From Hydrogenophaga borbori (lineage in GTDB: Bacteria; Pseudomonadota; Gammaproteobacteria; Burkholderiales; Burkholderiaceae_C), in assembly GCF_003417535.1 (NCBI RefSeq), contig NZ_QVLS01000001.1:1-64000 (forward strand): 64,000 nt of DNA, in the 5' to 3' direction. Both the position numbers and the translations under genes were made by a program. The notes under the pieces were generated by a model, which ran no database searches, was not told the origin of the DNA, and saw nothing but the letters and a program-made list of their open reading frames with translations. Below, piece after piece: positions 63,327 through 64,000 of this stretch (the stretch's first letter is position 1; the number at the start of each line of letters is the position of its first letter).

Positions 63327-64000
63327 CTGAGGCCAGTGAGACGGCAGCCTGGTGGTGCGTGAGGAATACGCGCCCGCTCAGGCGCTGCAGGAAGTCGCTG
63401 CGCTGCAGCTTGTCCATCACCGGGCCTTTCACTTCCGAGAGGTGCAGCTGCAGGCCGGCGTCGCGCAGGCGCTGGTCGATGGCCTCCAGGCTGTCGAGCG
63501 CGCTGGCGTCGATGTCGTTGATGGCCGAGCACTGCAGCACCACGTGGCGCAAGGCCGGGCGCTGCGCCACCGCGGCGTTGATGCGGTCCTCCAGGGCGCG
63601 CGCGTTGGCGAAGTACAGGCTCTCGTCCATGCGCAGGGCCAAGACCTGCGGGTGGGTGATGACCTGGTGGCGCAGCACGTTGCGGTAGTGCTCGGTGCCG
63701 GGCACCTGGCCCACCTCGGCGATGTGCGGCTGGCTGGTGCGCCACAGGTGCAGGGCCAGCGACACGCCCACGCCGGCCACCAGGCCGCTTTCCACGCCCA
63801 CCGCGAGCGTGGCCACCAGCGTGGCGAGCACGGCGGTGAAGTCCGCCTTGGAGTAGGTCCAGGTGCGGCGCAGGATGCCGACGTCCACCAGCGACAGCAC
63901 GGCCACCACGATGGTGGCGGCCAGCGTGGCCTGCGGCAGGTGGAAGAGGGCCGGCGTCAGCAGCAACGAGGCCAGCAGAATGCCGACGGCGGTGTACACG
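63316..64000 (-). CDS. SulP-family anion transporter, C-terminal part with STAS domain
   Basis: The 3' end of a gene that begins beyond the window; about 228 codons are visible. The first 90 residues are the last membrane helices of the SulP transporter domain (LPQATLAATIVVAVLSLVD, ESGLVAGVGVSLALHLWR). Residues 110-227 are a cytoplasmic STAS domain with QVLALRMDESLYFANA and DASALDSLEAI. SulP proteins carry sulfate, bicarbonate or other anions; the substrate is not evident. It converges with tupA. Confidence 0.9.
   Translation of the reverse strand, partial: VYTAVGILLASLLLTPALFHLPQATLAATIVVAVLSLVDVGILRRTWTYSKADFTAVLATLVATLAVGVESGLVAGVGVSLALHLWRTSQPHIAEVGQVPGTEHYRNVLRHQVITHPQVLALRMDESLYFANARALEDRINAAVAQRPALRHVVLQCSAINDIDASALDSLEAIDQRLRDAGLQLHLSEVKGPVMDKLQRSDFLQRLSGRVFLTHHQAAVSLASAGD

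Overview
This is a GC-rich (roughly 65-70% by eye), densely coding stretch of chromosome with no prophage, insertion sequence or CRISPR array. The gene content and order point to a betaproteobacterium of the Burkholderiales, most likely Comamonadaceae and Hydrogenophaga-like. The pointers are ilvC-pssA-leuA, pyrG-kdsA-eno-ftsB, lptFG opposite pepA-holC, cysI-DUF934-cysH-cysD-cysN, abundant TRAP/TAXI and Bug-type binding proteins, and a GC-rich palindromic repeat. The species call is inference.

Layout. 1-4.5 kb: end of ilvC, pssA, then a leucine leader peptide with attenuator in front of two different 2-isopropylmalate synthases in tandem. 4.7-9.9 kb: a PBP7-like D-Ala-D-Ala peptidase, an IclR regulator, the N-end-rule pair bpt/aat, a VanZ-like protein, tRNA-Asn(GTT), and a thioredoxin-reductase-like ferredoxin-NADP reductase with ferredoxin FdxA. 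10.4-15.6 kb: assimilatory sulfate reduction operon (cysI, DUF934, cysH of APS-reductase type, cysD, cysN). 15.8-25 kb: unknown protein, MnmC2-like oxidoreductase, yggX, plant-type fpr, dsbB, argA and hrpA with an in-frame repeat insertion. 25-32.6 kb: TAT/Rieske protein, methionine-type aminotransferase, the operon lptF-lptG-sirB-cysB, then divergent pepA-holC. 32.7-41.8 kb: transport block (LivK lipoprotein, TAXI/TRAP, DUF1850, AEC permease, Gpx, Bug protein), xerD and a DUF1439 protein. 41.9-49.3 kb: two overlapping sensor kinases, dbpA, DUF455, gamma-carbonic anhydrase, hslO, a P-loop protein and ftsB. 49.3-54.5 kb: eno, kdsA, pyrG and divergent coaBC. 54.5-58.7 kb: DUF1579/NIPSNAP-like fusion with a divergent WYL regulator, TAT metallo-beta-lactamase-fold protein and nitroreductase. 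58.9-64 kb: oxyanion uptake block (PhnD/selenate-like binding protein, TupR-like regulator, tupB-tupC-tupA, and the 3' part of a SulP/STAS transporter).

Sulfur theme. The window holds most of a sulfur-assimilation circuit in separate pieces: the reduction operon, its probable electron donors (ferredoxin and reductase just downstream), a siroheme chelatase, and the regulator CysB. A near-identical 17-18 bp motif lies upstream of both cysI and yggX. The most interesting regulatory items are the leucine attenuator, this shared motif, the WYL-regulator palindrome and the pyrG leader hairpin. I found no wholly new defence or mobile system.
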